A DNA stretch of 64,000 bases from an uncultured Rhizobium sp. (GTDB lineage: Bacteria; Pseudomonadota; Alphaproteobacteria; Rhizobiales; Rhizobiaceae), in NCBI GenBank assembly GCA_945952315.1, contig CAMFIE010000006.1, positions 94,033 to 158,032 of the forward strand. The letters are read 5' to 3'. Under the pieces are notes generated by a model. That model was given only the letters and a program-made list of their open reading frames with translations, was not told the origin of the DNA and did not search any database. The position numbers were made by a program, and so were the translations under genes. Below, piece after piece: positions 53,396 through 62,471 of the stretch (position 1 is the first letter of the stretch; every line of letters begins with the position of its first letter).

Positions 53396-55102
53396 TCAGG
53401 CCGCCGCATTTTTGCGCTGTTCGCTGGCCAGAACCTCGCGCAACAGGCTTTCCACCGTTTCGGGGCTGACCGGCTTTGTCAGCACGCCATCCATGCCGGC
53501 GGCACGGCATTCGGCCTCGCCCGGCTGCTGTCCGGCAACGATCACCGCGATCACCGGCGTTTCGGCAAGCACAGGCGGGCCGCTGCGGATCGTTGAAAGA
53601 AAGGCCTTCGGTGTCATGTCCGGCAGGGTCTGGTCGAGAAGGATCAGGCGGGGGCCGAGTTCCTGCGCCATTGCCAGCCCTTCCGCGCCGGTTGCAGCGA
53701 TGCGGTGGCTGTGGCCGAGCCCTTCGAGGATCTGCGAAAAGACGATCTGGTTCACCGGATTGTCTTCCACCACCAGCACATCCACCATCGACAGGGCAAT
53801 GTTCGGTTCGACGATGATCGGCTCGATGTCCCAGTCATCCATCGGGTTGCGGTCGCCGGGGCGCGCATGCGGATTGTTGAAATGGCGCACCAGCTGGTAG
53901 GAAAGCTCGCCCGCCATTTCCCAGCCGTCCATCACCAGCACATTGATGCCGTGGGATTCGGCAAGTTCGATGGCGCGGCGCTCCATCTGGCTGTCGATCA
54001 CCATAACGTCGATATCGACGCCCGCTTCGGTCGCGGCTCGCAGAAAGGCCTCCTGCTCCAGCGCGCTGTGGACGCAGGCCCAGTCGATGCCGAGGCGGTG
54101 GCAGACCCGGCCCGCCTGCGCCTCGATGGTGACGTCATTGCTGACAAGCAGGACGCGGCGATTGCTGAAGCGATCCGGCAGGATGGTTTCCATCGGCGCG
54201 ACGGCAGGCCGCTCGCCAAAAGGCATTTCCGGCACTTCGCCCTGTTCGAGGTTGGGAAAGCGCGGCGGGTGGAACTGGGAGTCCATCCAGCCCGGCCCGT
54301 CATGCCCCTCGGTCAGCTCGCTCACGTCCTCCATGGTGGTGAGCAGCATGTAGCGACCCGGTCGGCCGATCCGGAGCTTGCGGGTGATGACGGAAATCTC
54401 CGCCCCTTCCGGGCTGAGCAACCGCTCCGGCACCGAGGCCATCTCGCCGCTTTCCATCACCTCGCGGTCGGTCTGGTCAAACACTTTCGCCACGTCCGGC
54501 GGCGCGAAATCATGGACCGTATGGCCGAGAATATCTTCCGGCGCTGCCCCGCGCAGCCGCGCAAAGGCGCGGTTGACGGCCACATAGGTGAGGTTTGCAT
54601 CCTTGACGAAAACCGGAAACGGCAGGTTGTCGAGGATTTCCTCGGTCAGCTGCACACGGGCGAGATCGGCCTTCCACTGGTCCTCGCGCTTCTGGTTTTC
54701 CGAAACATCGGTCATCAGGCAGATGCCGATACCGTTTGGAAAACGACGCTTCACGAAGCGCATGTAGCGGCCATAGCCGTAGGATTCCACCCCGTCGGCG
54801 CGTTCGCGCCAATGGGTCGCCAGCCGTTCGGCCACCCATTCCTCGCGCCCGATCAGGCTTTTCGAGCCTTCGACCTTGGCGCTGCGGGGGCGGCTGTCAT
54901 AGACGGCGGCGAGAAAGTCGCGCAGCCGCGTGCCCGGCATCAGCAGGTCGGTCGGCAGCGAGAAGAAATTGAGAATCTGCTTGGAGGCAAAGACCATGTG
55001 GTCATTGCGGTCATAGACCATCACGCCCGCAGGCAGCGCCTCGCAGACGATATCGAGAAGCGGCGACTGGCTGTCGATGGCATCGAGCAGAAATTCGGTC
55101 AT
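53396..55102 (-). CDS. PAS-PAS-receiver protein without histidine kinase
   Basis: A 568-residue signalling protein. Two PAS domains come first (DIVCEALPAGVMVYDRNDHM; then EEILDNLPFPVFVKDANLTY, VNRAFARLRG), a degenerate receiver-like region (RRVLLVSNDVTIEAQAGRVC ... VMVIDSQMERR) follows, and a C-terminal receiver (VDVLVVEDNPVNQIVFSQIL, LILLDQTLPDM, LTKPVSPE). Its acidic pocket, phospho-accepting D and K are kept; the Thr switch position reads VIAVIV, so it is altered. There is no HisKA or ATPase domain, so it must receive phosphate from elsewhere or act by binding. GGGAGGG precedes the ATG at 55102. Confidence 0.88.
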   Translation of the reverse strand: MTEFLLDAIDSQSPLLDIVCEALPAGVMVYDRNDHMVFASKQILNFFSLPTDLLMPGTRLRDFLAAVYDSRPRSAKVEGSKSLIGREEWVAERLATHWRERADGVESYGYGRYMRFVKRRFPNGIGICLMTDVSENQKREDQWKADLARVQLTEEILDNLPFPVFVKDANLTYVAVNRAFARLRGAAPEDILGHTVHDFAPPDVAKVFDQTDREVMESGEMASVPERLLSPEGAEISVITRKLRIGRPGRYMLLTTMEDVSELTEGHDGPGWMDSQFHPPRFPNLEQGEVPEMPFGERPAVAPMETILPDRFSNRRVLLVSNDVTIEAQAGRVCHRLGIDWACVHSALEQEAFLRAATEAGVDIDVMVIDSQMERRAIELAESHGINVLVMDGWEMAGELSYQLVRHFNNPHARPGDRNPMDDWDIEPIIVEPNIALSMVDVLVVEDNPVNQIVFSQILEGLGHSHRIAATGAEGLAMAQELGPRLILLDQTLPDMTPKAFLSTIRSGPPVLAETPVIAVIVAGQQPGEAECRAAGMDGVLTKPVSPETVESLLREVLASEQRKNAAA

Positions 55103-55525
55103 GCCGCGCCCTCCCGGCCAAAGCCGCAGGCGGCCCCGCTTTTTCCCCGCACCCGGCCAGCCCGGCAAGGCGAGGCGAAGACGGGTGGGCGTGCAACAGG
55201 GGGCATGGTCATCGGTTGTGTCATTGCCTGTTCCGATACGCGGATACGGTGGGAACATGCTGGTTCCCCGGAGACCGGGCATCGGCAGCGTCGAAAGCAG
55301 GGGGTCCAGCGCCCCTGCGCCTGCCGAACGGATTATAACCGTTTGCCAGGCCGCATGCCCGACGCTGGCAATCTCGCAAGTTAATGTTAAATCTGACTTA
55401 ATTTTTTGTTGTATCGAATGATAGCCAAAATTTCAGAGGTAACGCGGGAGGGGTGGTTTCATACCCGCTGTGGGCGACGCAAGATGCAATATGGCCTTGG
55501 CCTGGCCGATGCGCTAGGAAGGGCC
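55103..55525. other. Intergenic region between divergent genes
   Basis: 423 bases between the PAS-receiver gene and mutL. It is GC-rich up to about 55370, then AT-rich (55380-55435), where the mutL promoter probably lies. I see no supported gene, although open frames in both directions cross it. Confidence 0.5.
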
Positions 55526-57331
55526 ATGTCCGTCAAGCAACTGCCCGAAACGCTGATCAACCAGATTGCCGCAGGCGAGGTCATCGAAAGACCGGCAAGC
55601 GCGGCCAAGGAGCTGATCGAAAATGCCATCGATGCGGGCGCCTCCCGCATCGAGATCGCGACGGCGGGCGGCGGCAAGACGCTGCTGCGTGTTAGCGACA
55701 ATGGCTCGGGCATGGGGCCGGAAGATCTGGCGCTTGCGATCCGCCGCCACTGCACCTCGAAGATTTCCGCCTCGCTGATGGATATCCGCACGCTCGGCTT
55801 TCGCGGCGAGGCGCTGCCGTCCATCGGCTCGGTCGCGAAGCTTTCCGTGACAAGCCGCAGGGCGGGCGATGCCTCCGGCCACGAGATCAGCGTGCTCGGT
55901 GGCAAGGTCTCGCCGGTGAAGCCCGCCGCTGCCAATGCGGGGACGATTGTCGAGGTGCGCGATCTCTTCTTCGCCACCCCTGCCCGGCTGAAATTCCTGA
56001 AGACGGAGCGGGCCGAGGCGGGCGCGATCACTGAGGTGGTGAAACGCATGGCGATCGCCTTTCCGGCGATCCGCTTCGTGCTCTCCGGTCCGGATCGCTC
56101 GACGCTCGAATTTGCCGCCTGCGGCACGGATGCGCTCGCCCGGATGGCGCAGGTGCTGGGGGCCGATTTCCGCGACAATGCCATTCCGCTCGATGCCGAG
56201 CGCGAGGGGGTGACACTGACCGGCTTTGCCGGTGTGCCGACCTTCAACCGCGGCAACAGCGCCCATCAATATGCCTTCGTCAATGGCCGTCCGGTGCAGG
56301 ACAAGCTGATCCTGCAGGCAATCCGCGCCGCCTATGCCGACAGCGTGCCGATGGGCCGCTATCCGGTCGCGGTGCTTTCGCTGACGCTCGATCCGGCGCT
56401 GGTGGATGTGAACGTGCATCCGGCCAAATCCGACGTGCGCTTTCGCGATCCGGGCCTCGTGCGCGGGCTGATCGTCGGCGGCATCCGCGAGGCGCTGGCG
56501 CGCGACGGTGCGCGGGCGGCAACCACCGGCGCTGCCGCGATGATGTCGTCCTTCCGGCCCGGCTTTTCGCCTTTCCACCGCGCGCCGCAGGCCTCTTCCG
56601 CCCCCTGGAGTGCGGAACGCTCGCCCTCGCGGCCGCTGTCGCCGGGCTTCGGCGCGATGCAGGAACCCGCCCAGCGCGGCTTCGACGTGACGGCAGCGCC
56701 TTCGGCCCGGGCCGAGGCTGTGATGCCTGAAACCGCCGCTCCGTCTCGGGATTTCCCGCTGGGCGCCGCACGCGCACAGCTGCACGAGAACTATATCATT
56801 GCCCAGACCGGCGATGGTCTGGTGATCGTCGATCAGCATGCCGCCCATGAACGGCTGGTCTATGAGGCGCTGCGGCAGAGCCTTGCCGCGCGCTCTGCCG
56901 CCTCGCAGATGCTGCTCATTCCCGAAATCATCGATCTTCCGGAAGAGGAATGCGACCGGCTGATGGCGCATGCGGAGGATTTTGCCGCCATGGGGCTCGG
57001 CATCGAGCGCTTCGGCCCCGGCGCGATTGCGGTGCGCGAAACACCGGCCATTCTCGGCGAGGTCAACACGGTCGGGCTGGTGCGCCAGCTTGCCGACGAG
57101 ATCGCCGAATGGGATCAGGCGACCTCGCTGTCCGGCAAGCTCGATTACGTGGCGGCGACCATGGCCTGCCACGGCTCGGTGCGCTCCGGGCGTCGGCTGA
57201 AGCCGGAGGAAATGAACGCGCTCCTGCGCAAGATGGAAGCCACCCCCGGCTCCGGCCAGTGCAACCACGGCCGCCCGACCTATATCGAACTCAAGCTCGC
57301 CGATATCGAGCGGCTGTTCGGCAGAAGCTGA
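55526..57331 (+). CDS. mutL: DNA mismatch repair endonuclease MutL
   Basis: A 601-residue MutL. The GHKL ATPase part has [20 protein letters not shown] (key E-N in [10 protein letters not shown]), DNGSGM, HCTSKI and [10 protein letters not shown]. The C-terminal domain carries the endonuclease motif DQHA-x2-E-x4-E at about residue 436, plus [12 protein letters not shown] and [11 protein letters not shown], so this MutL should nick DNA itself; that fits bacteria without MutH. GGAAGGG lies before the ATG at 55526. DUF2093 follows 76 bases later. Confidence 0.97.
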   Translation: MSVKQLPETLINQIAAGEVIERPASAAKELIENAIDAGASRIEIATAGGGKTLLRVSDNGSGMGPEDLALAIRRHCTSKISASLMDIRTLGFRGEALPSIGSVAKLSVTSRRAGDASGHEISVLGGKVSPVKPAAANAGTIVEVRDLFFATPARLKFLKTERAEAGAITEVVKRMAIAFPAIRFVLSGPDRSTLEFAACGTDALARMAQVLGADFRDNAIPLDAEREGVTLTGFAGVPTFNRGNSAHQYAFVNGRPVQDKLILQAIRAAYADSVPMGRYPVAVLSLTLDPALVDVNVHPAKSDVRFRDPGLVRGLIVGGIREALARDGARAATTGAAAMMSSFRPGFSPFHRAPQASSAPWSAERSPSRPLSPGFGAMQEPAQRGFDVTAAPSARAEAVMPETAAPSRDFPLGAARAQLHENYIIAQTGDGLVIVDQHAAHERLVYEALRQSLAARSAASQMLLIPEIIDLPEEECDRLMAHAEDFAAMGLGIERFGPGAIAVRETPAILGEVNTVGLVRQLADEIAEWDQATSLSGKLDYVAATMACHGSVRSGRRLKPEEMNALLRKMEATPGSGQCNHGRPTYIELKLADIERLFGRS

Positions 57332-57407
57332 TCCCATGCAAAACCGCTGGAAATCGGCAACAGGCCGGAGTATTGCAGCTTCAGGTGCCAGAGGCAGGAG
57401 ACGGATG

Positions 57408-57635
57408 ATGAACCGGTTCGAGGGTGGAGCAAATCGCGAGGCAAGGATCCGCTATCTCGATGGCGACTTCCAGATCCTGATGCCCGGAACCCACGTCATC
57501 TGCGCCATGACCGGCCGCACCATTCCGCTCGACGAACTCCGCTACTGGAGCGTGGCCCGCCAGGAACCCTATGTGGATGCCACAGCCTCCTACGAAGCCG
57601 AAAAGCGCGCCGGCGCCCTGCCGGTTCAGCGGTAG
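57408..57635 (+). CDS. DUF2093 domain-containing protein
   Basis: A 75-residue protein matching DUF2093: MNRFEGGANREARIRYLDGD at the start, CAMTGRTIPLDELRYWSVAR in the middle. Function unknown. GGAG lies seven bases before the second of two adjacent ATGs, giving the family N-terminus. It follows mutL and converges with lpxK, separated by repeats. Confidence 0.93.
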   Translation: MNRFEGGANREARIRYLDGDFQILMPGTHVICAMTGRTIPLDELRYWSVARQEPYVDATASYEAEKRAGALPVQR

Positions 57636-57649
57636 ATTTTCCGGCCTTT

Positions 57650-57773
57650 GCCCCTCATCCGGCTGCCGCCACCTTCTCCCCATTGTCATGGGGAGAAGGA
57701 CGCGAGAGGCCAGCATCTTGCCCCCTTCTCCCCGTCAGAACGGGGAGAAGGTCCCGGCAGGGGGATGAGGGGC
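57650..57773. repeat. Palindromic intergenic element (RIME-like), short version
   Basis: Ends GCCCCTCATCC and GGATGAGGGGC with two internal hairpins made of CTTCTCCCC/GGGGAGAAG units. It matches the element at 5914-6092 apart from the internal stretch missing here. Confidence 0.75.
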
Positions 57774-57806
57774 AAGGCGGCGCTTTGTATCCGTTCGCTT
57801 GGGTAG

Positions 57807-57959
57807 CCCCCTCACCTGCCTGCCGGCATCCTCTCCCCGCCGGGGAGAGGAGACTTGGGGTGAGCCGCCCGTTAGACAACAAGCATTTTCGAGGCTCGAC
57901 GTCTCGATGCCCTCTTCTCCCCAGCGGGGAGAAGATGTCCGGTAGGACAGATGAGGGGG
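57807..57959. repeat. Palindromic intergenic element, second type
   Basis: Ends CCCCCTCA (57807-57814) and TGAGGGGG (57952-57959). Internal hairpins are CCTCTCCCCGCCGGGGAGAGG and CTTCTCCCCAGCGGGGAGAAG. The central spacer (about 57860-57910) is not palindromic. It stands 33 bases after the previous element. Together they fill most of the 366-base gap before lpxK. Confidence 0.7.
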
Positions 57960-58001
57960 CCGCTTGCTGCTCCAGTTTCTACTCCCCTGTCCTTTACCCT
58001 C

Positions 58002-59030
58002 TCACGCCCCCAGCATCCGCTTGCGTGCGGCCTGCACGGCGAGGTCGATGATGCGGGTGGGGGCTGCAGGGTCGTCGAAGGTCATGTCGACCTCGACAAC
58101 CAGACAGGCCGCCCGCAGTGTATCGGCAAGGGGTGATGCGCCTGCAAGGCGGACGGCATCCTTGGCGGTGGTGATGAGCTGAAGCTTCTCGCGGGCAGCA
58201 GTGTCGATGAGGTCGCGGATCCGGTCTTCCGGCAGATGGGCGTGATCGGGGAAGCTGCGCGTCTCGACCAGATCCGCGCCCAGGCTCTTTGCCGTGCGGA
58301 AAAACTTGTCCGGATCGGCAATGCCCGCAAAGGCCAGCACCCGCGCGCCTGCAAGCTCCGGCATCGGGCGCGGTTCGAGCCGCGCATCCATCACGCCGAG
58401 CCCCGCGCGCGCCGCACGCCGCACCAGCGGATCGGCATTGTCCCCATCCCCCACCTTGAGCAGCGCCGAGGCATGGCGAAACTGGATGGAAAGGGGAGCC
58501 CGGAGCGGGCCTGAGGGAATGAGAAAGCCGTTGCCGATGGCCCGCTTGCTGTCGACCACGATCAGCGCATAGTCGACCGCAAGGGCGGCACTCTGAAAAC
58601 CGTCATCCATGATGATGAGGTCGGCGCCTTCGCGGATCAGCCGTTCGGCCCCCTCGCGCCTGCGCCGCGAAATCACCGTCAGCGCCTCGCGGGCAAGCAG
58701 CAGCGGCTCGTCGCCCACCGCCTCGGCCAGATGCCGGGCGGGATCGACAACCGTCGTCACATCAATCGAGCCGCCATAGCCGCGGCTCAGGAAACCGGGC
58801 ACCAGTCCGCGCTCTTTCGCGGCGCGTGCAAGGGCAAGCGCCGTCGGCGTCTTGCCCGCGCCGCCTGCGGTGAAATTTCCGGCGCAGATCACCGGCACGG
58901 ACACGGTCGCCCGCCTGCCCTTTTCCATGCGGTAACCCGCAATCGATCCGTAGAGCGCGGAAAACGGCCACAGCGCCCAGGCCTGCCAGCCCGGCCTTTC
59001 CCACCAGAAGGGCGGTGATTCCGATACCAT
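58002..59030 (-). CDS. lpxK: Tetraacyldisaccharide 4'-kinase
   Basis: Inner-membrane-associated kinase that adds the 4' phosphate to the lipid A precursor, 342 residues. The Walker A loop is [16 protein letters not shown], and DDGFQ in [12 protein letters not shown] is the catalytic Asp region. The start [19 protein letters not shown] fits the membrane-contacting N-terminal helix. The ATG at 59030 is chosen over the extension to 59072. It is the last gene of a leftward block that includes waaA, so Kdo transfer and lipid A phosphorylation genes lie together. Confidence 0.95.
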   Translation of the reverse strand: MVSESPPFWWERPGWQAWALWPFSALYGSIAGYRMEKGRRATVSVPVICAGNFTAGGAGKTPTALALARAAKERGLVPGFLSRGYGGSIDVTTVVDPARHLAEAVGDEPLLLAREALTVISRRRREGAERLIREGADLIIMDDGFQSAALAVDYALIVVDSKRAIGNGFLIPSGPLRAPLSIQFRHASALLKVGDGDNADPLVRRAARAGLGVMDARLEPRPMPELAGARVLAFAGIADPDKFFRTAKSLGADLVETRSFPDHAHLPEDRIRDLIDTAAREKLQLITTAKDAVRLAGASPLADTLRAACLVVEVDMTFDDPAAPTRIIDLAVQAARKRMLGA

Positions 59031-59102
59031 ACGCGCGACCTTTTGCCTTTTCCGATGCAACAGAAAAGGCAAAAAGCCCGGAAAATCAAGGCTTGAGGCT
59101 GT

Positions 59103-59816
59103 TCAGAAGGGGGGAAGAACCGAATTAAGTTCGGTAATGTCGTTGAGGCAATGGTCGGAGGCCGCCGTCAGGCTCTCGCGCGAGCCGGTGCCGGTGAGCA
59201 CGCCGACCTTCAGGCCCGCGCCTGCGCGCTGGCCCATATGCAGGTCATGATTGTTGTCACCCACCACCGCGATTTCGGAGACAGAAAGCCCGGTTGCGGC
59301 GGCAAAGCCCAGCACCATGCCCGGCTCCGGCTTCACGCCATGGCCGCTGTCATAACCGGCAATATAGTGCACCAGATGGTCAAAGCCGAAGCGGGCGGCG
59401 GTGTTGCGGATCGAGCGCTCGTTGTCGCTGGAGGCAATGCCGAGCTTGTAGCCGCGCCCGTGCAGATCCTCGAAGAAGGTCTTGAGATCCGTCACCGGCA
59501 CCGCACGGCTCGCGCCATTGGCGAAGAGGTGATCGAGATGGGCAATGAGTTCGCCGAGCGGCACGACGGCACCCGCCTTCACCAGCCCTTCGGAAATCTC
59601 GGTCGTGTTTCCGGCGGCAAGCAGGCTGTCCGGCACCACATGGCCGGTTTCCGGGTCCATGCCGGTTTCCCGGAGAAGATGGGCGGTCAGAACCGGGTCA
59701 CCGCCTGCGGCAAATTCCGCAAGCTCGCGGTTCACCGGCAGCCAGCTCTTGGCATAGTCGATCAGCGTGCCATCCTTGTCGAACAGGATGCCGCGGATGG
59801 TTGTCGTGCTGGCCAT
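59103..59816 (-). CDS. HAD family hydrolase
   Basis: A 237-residue phosphatase-like protein. HAD motif I is LFDKDGTLIDY (with the nucleophile D and the general acid D), motif II GIASSDNERS, motif III lysine in GVKPEPGM, and motif IV VVGDNNHDLHMGQRAG. The cap insert sits after motif I, as in phosphoglycolate-phosphatase-like enzymes. GGGGGGA lies before the ATG at 59816. It lies between waaA and lpxK (25 and 72 bases); the substrate is unknown. Confidence 0.92.
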   Translation of the reverse strand: MASTTTIRGILFDKDGTLIDYAKSWLPVNRELAEFAAGGDPVLTAHLLRETGMDPETGHVVPDSLLAAGNTTEISEGLVKAGAVVPLGELIAHLDHLFANGASRAVPVTDLKTFFEDLHGRGYKLGIASSDNERSIRNTAARFGFDHLVHYIAGYDSGHGVKPEPGMVLGFAAATGLSVSEIAVVGDNNHDLHMGQRAGAGLKVGVLTGTGSRESLTAASDHCLNDITELNSVLPPF

Positions 59817-59841
59817 GGTTCCCCCCGATGTCTCGTCCTGC

Positions 59842-61161
59842 TCAGCCGCGCGCGGCAAGGCGCGGCAGAAGCCGGGCCTTCACCGTCAGCGGATTGATAT
59901 AGGGCTCCAGCCCCTTGATGGTTGCCACCAGCGCGCCGCGCATTTCCTGCACGGTTTCGGCACCGGCCTTGATCATGGCCTGGCGGGCGCTGTCGTTGCA
60001 GAGCAGGTAATGCACGGCCTTGGCCAGCATTTCCGTATCGCGCACCATGCGGGCCGAGCCGTTGCGTGCCAGCCGCTGATAGGTATCGCGGAAATTCTGC
60101 ACATGACCGCCGGAAAGCACCGCACAGCCGAGCACGGCGGGCTCCAGCGGGTTCTGCCCGCCCTCGGCAAACATCGAACGACCGACAAAGGCCACTTCGG
60201 TGAGCCGCAGATAAAGCCCCATCTCGCCGATCGTATCGCCGAGGAAAATGTCGACATCCGGCGTCAGCGCATCGCCGCGGGTGCGGCGGGCAACCACCAG
60301 CCCCTTTTCCTTGAACTGCGCCTCGAGCTGGTCGGAGCGTTCGGGATGACGCGGCACCACGATGGTGAGCTGGCCGTTGCGCTCCTTCAGCGCCTGATGC
60401 ACGGTTGCGGCCGCCATCTCCTCGCCTTCGAAGGTGGAGATCGCCGCCCAGGTCTTGCGGTCGCCGAGCTGGGCGCGATAGGCGGCAAGCGCTGCCGGAT
60501 CATGTGGCGGCACATCCGTGTCGACCTTCAGGTTGCCCGAGGTCATCACCGGCAGCGCGCCCAGATCGCGGAAGCGTTCCGCGTCAGCCTCCGACTGCGC
60601 GATGACCAGCGCGAGATTGTCGAACAGCGCTTCGGCAATCGAGGGCCTGCGGCTCCAGCTGGCGAAGGACTTGTCCGACATGCGGGCATTGACGAGGATC
60701 TGCGGAATATGGCGTGCGCCGAGCTGCAGGATCGTCACCGGCCAGATTTCGGATTCGGCGATGATCGCCACATCCGGCTGCCAGTAGTCAAGAAAGCGGC
60801 AGACGGCAGGCTTCAGGTCCAGCGGCACATATTGATGGATCACATCGCCACCCAGCCGGGTTTCGGCCAGATGCGCGGAGGTGATCGTGCCGGTGGTGAG
60901 AAGCACCCAGATGTCGCGGCGGCGCATTTCCCGGATCAGCGGAATGACGGCGTTCGTCTCGCCCACGCTTGCGGCATGGAACCAGATCAGCGGACCGGCG
61001 GGCCGCTCGACGCTGGCAAAGCCGAAACGCTCCATGCGGCGGGCGCGGTCTTCCTTGCCCTTGGCAGCGCGGTAGGAAAGATAGGGGCCGATCAGGGGAT
61101 AAAGCGCGCGTCCCGCCAGCGTGTAGCTGCCAAGCGCGAACCGTGCGAAACGGCTGCTCAT
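59842..61161 (-). CDS. waaA: 3-deoxy-D-manno-octulosonic acid (Kdo) transferase
   Basis: Glycosyltransferase that adds Kdo to lipid A, 439 residues. Visible motifs: LIWFHAASVGETNAVIPLIR at the N-terminal domain, ESEIWPVTI, NARMSDKSFASW, the CMP-Kdo region TFEGEE and RHPERSDQ, and EGGQNPLEPAVLGCAVLSG. A hydrophobic N-terminus anchors it to the inner membrane. It follows the DUF4170 gene by 185 bases and precedes the HAD gene by 25. Confidence 0.95.
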   Translation of the reverse strand: MSSRFARFALGSYTLAGRALYPLIGPYLSYRAAKGKEDRARRMERFGFASVERPAGPLIWFHAASVGETNAVIPLIREMRRRDIWVLLTTGTITSAHLAETRLGGDVIHQYVPLDLKPAVCRFLDYWQPDVAIIAESEIWPVTILQLGARHIPQILVNARMSDKSFASWSRRPSIAEALFDNLALVIAQSEADAERFRDLGALPVMTSGNLKVDTDVPPHDPAALAAYRAQLGDRKTWAAISTFEGEEMAAATVHQALKERNGQLTIVVPRHPERSDQLEAQFKEKGLVVARRTRGDALTPDVDIFLGDTIGEMGLYLRLTEVAFVGRSMFAEGGQNPLEPAVLGCAVLSGGHVQNFRDTYQRLARNGSARMVRDTEMLAKAVHYLLCNDSARQAMIKAGAETVQEMRGALVATIKGLEPYINPLTVKARLLPRLAARG

Positions 61162-61346
61162 CGCTTTTCTCCCCGGGTGGCAATCATGCCACGCTCCGGA
61201 TGAGCCAGGTTAGAATTCACGCGTCTCATCCCCGTTTTCAGCCGTCCGGTCGGTTCCCGGCGGCCCTTTTTTATGATCGCAAACGCCCTTGCGGTATAAA
61301 TGCGCCGAATTGACGGCGCAAGTCCGGGCAAAGCGGCCTTTGGCCC

Positions 61347-61580
61347 TCAATGGGCAGGCGTCAACAGCTTATGCATGTGAACGATGAAATAGCGCATATG
61401 CGCATTGTCGACGGTGGCCTGCGCCTTGGCCTTCCAGGCGGAAAGCGCGCTCTGGTAATCGGGGAAAATCCCGACGATATCGAGCTTGTCCAGATCGCGG
61501 AATTCCACGTCCTGCAGGTTTTCCAGCTCGCCGCCGAATACGAGGTGCAGAAGCTGTTTCTTGTCTTGGCTATCGGTCAT
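61347..61580 (-). CDS. DUF4170 domain-containing protein
   Basis: A 77-residue protein with LLHLVFGGELENLQDVEFRD and FPDYQSALSAWKAKAQATVD, ending in the His-rich YFIVHMHKLLTPAH. It matches DUF4170, of unknown function, often found next to waaA and cysQ-like genes in rhizobia. The ATG at 61580 gives the family start; an in-frame extension to 61646 overlaps the cysQ-like stop. Confidence 0.9.
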   Translation of the reverse strand: MTDSQDKKQLLHLVFGGELENLQDVEFRDLDKLDIVGIFPDYQSALSAWKAKAQATVDNAHMRYFIVHMHKLLTPAH

Positions 61581-61642
61581 GATTTCGGTTCCCGGTTGAA
61601 AGCGGTCCTCCCGCTTTTGTCTTAGTCTTTCCGCCCGGCGGG

Positions 61643-62467
61643 TCAATGGGCGTCGTGCAGGCGCATTTCGGCCGTCAGCGGGCCGATCAGCCCGGCGCTT
61701 GCGCCGCAGAGCACGCCATGGCGCACATCCTCGCGGTTATAGATGAGCCGCGCGCCATCCATTTCGCAAAGCGCACCGCCTGCCCGCTCGAGGATCAGAT
61801 CGGCGGCGGCGAGATCCCAGTCGTGGGAATTGCGCTTGACGAGCGTGCCGTCAATTCGACCTTCGGCGATCATCGCCAGCCGGTAGGCGAGCGAGGGCAC
61901 GTGGCGGTGACGGCTGACCGGCTGGCCGAGACGGCCGCGCACCTGCGACAACAGGTCCTCCGGCGCGGCGAGCACCAGTTCCTTGGCCGCATGCCAGGGC
62001 GAAACCGCAATCGGCTGGCCGTTCTTCAATGCAGCCCCGCCATCCATCGCCAGATATTCCTCGCCGAGCGCGGGTGCGTAAAGCACGCCTGCAACCGGAC
62101 GTCCGCGATGGACGACCGCGACCGAAACGCACCAGGTCTCCTCACCGGCGATGAAGGCGCGGGTGCCATCGATCGGATCGATCACGAACAGCGTTTCGCA
62201 GGAGAGCCGCGCTGCATTGTCCTCGGTTTCTTCTGACAGCCAGCCATAGCCGGGGCGGGCTGCCCTCAGCTTTTCGGCCAGGCATTCATTGGCGGCGAAA
62301 TCAGCCGCGCTCACCGGCGAGCGGCCCTCGTTCTTCCACCACACTTCCGGCGACTGGCGGAAATAGCCGAGCGCCACATGCCCTGCGGCGCGGGCGGCAT
62401 CGGCAATCAGCGCCAGATCGTCGGCAAAGGGCGCGGCATCGCGCGGGATGGCAAAGCTGGACGCCAT
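61643..62467 (-). CDS. cysQ: CysQ-like 3'(2'),5'-bisphosphate nucleotidase (inositol monophosphatase family)
   Basis: A 274-residue Mg-dependent phosphatase. The metal-binding motifs are SEETEDN, DPIDGTRAFIAG and WDLAAADLILERAGG, with VSAADFAANE near the N-terminus, all of the inositol-monophosphatase fold. The CysQ assignment (recycling of 3'-phosphoadenosine 5'-phosphate from sulfur assimilation) comes from the resemblance and is less certain than the family. It begins four bases after the pmbA stop, so the two are cotranscribed. Confidence 0.88.
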   Translation of the reverse strand: MASSFAIPRDAAPFADDLALIADAARAAGHVALGYFRQSPEVWWKNEGRSPVSAADFAANECLAEKLRAARPGYGWLSEETEDNAARLSCETLFVIDPIDGTRAFIAGEETWCVSVAVVHRGRPVAGVLYAPALGEEYLAMDGGAALKNGQPIAVSPWHAAKELVLAAPEDLLSQVRGRLGQPVSRHRHVPSLAYRLAMIAEGRIDGTLVKRNSHDWDLAAADLILERAGGALCEMDGARLIYNREDVRHGVLCGASAGLIGPLTAEMRLHDAH

Positions 62468-62471
62468 CGGC

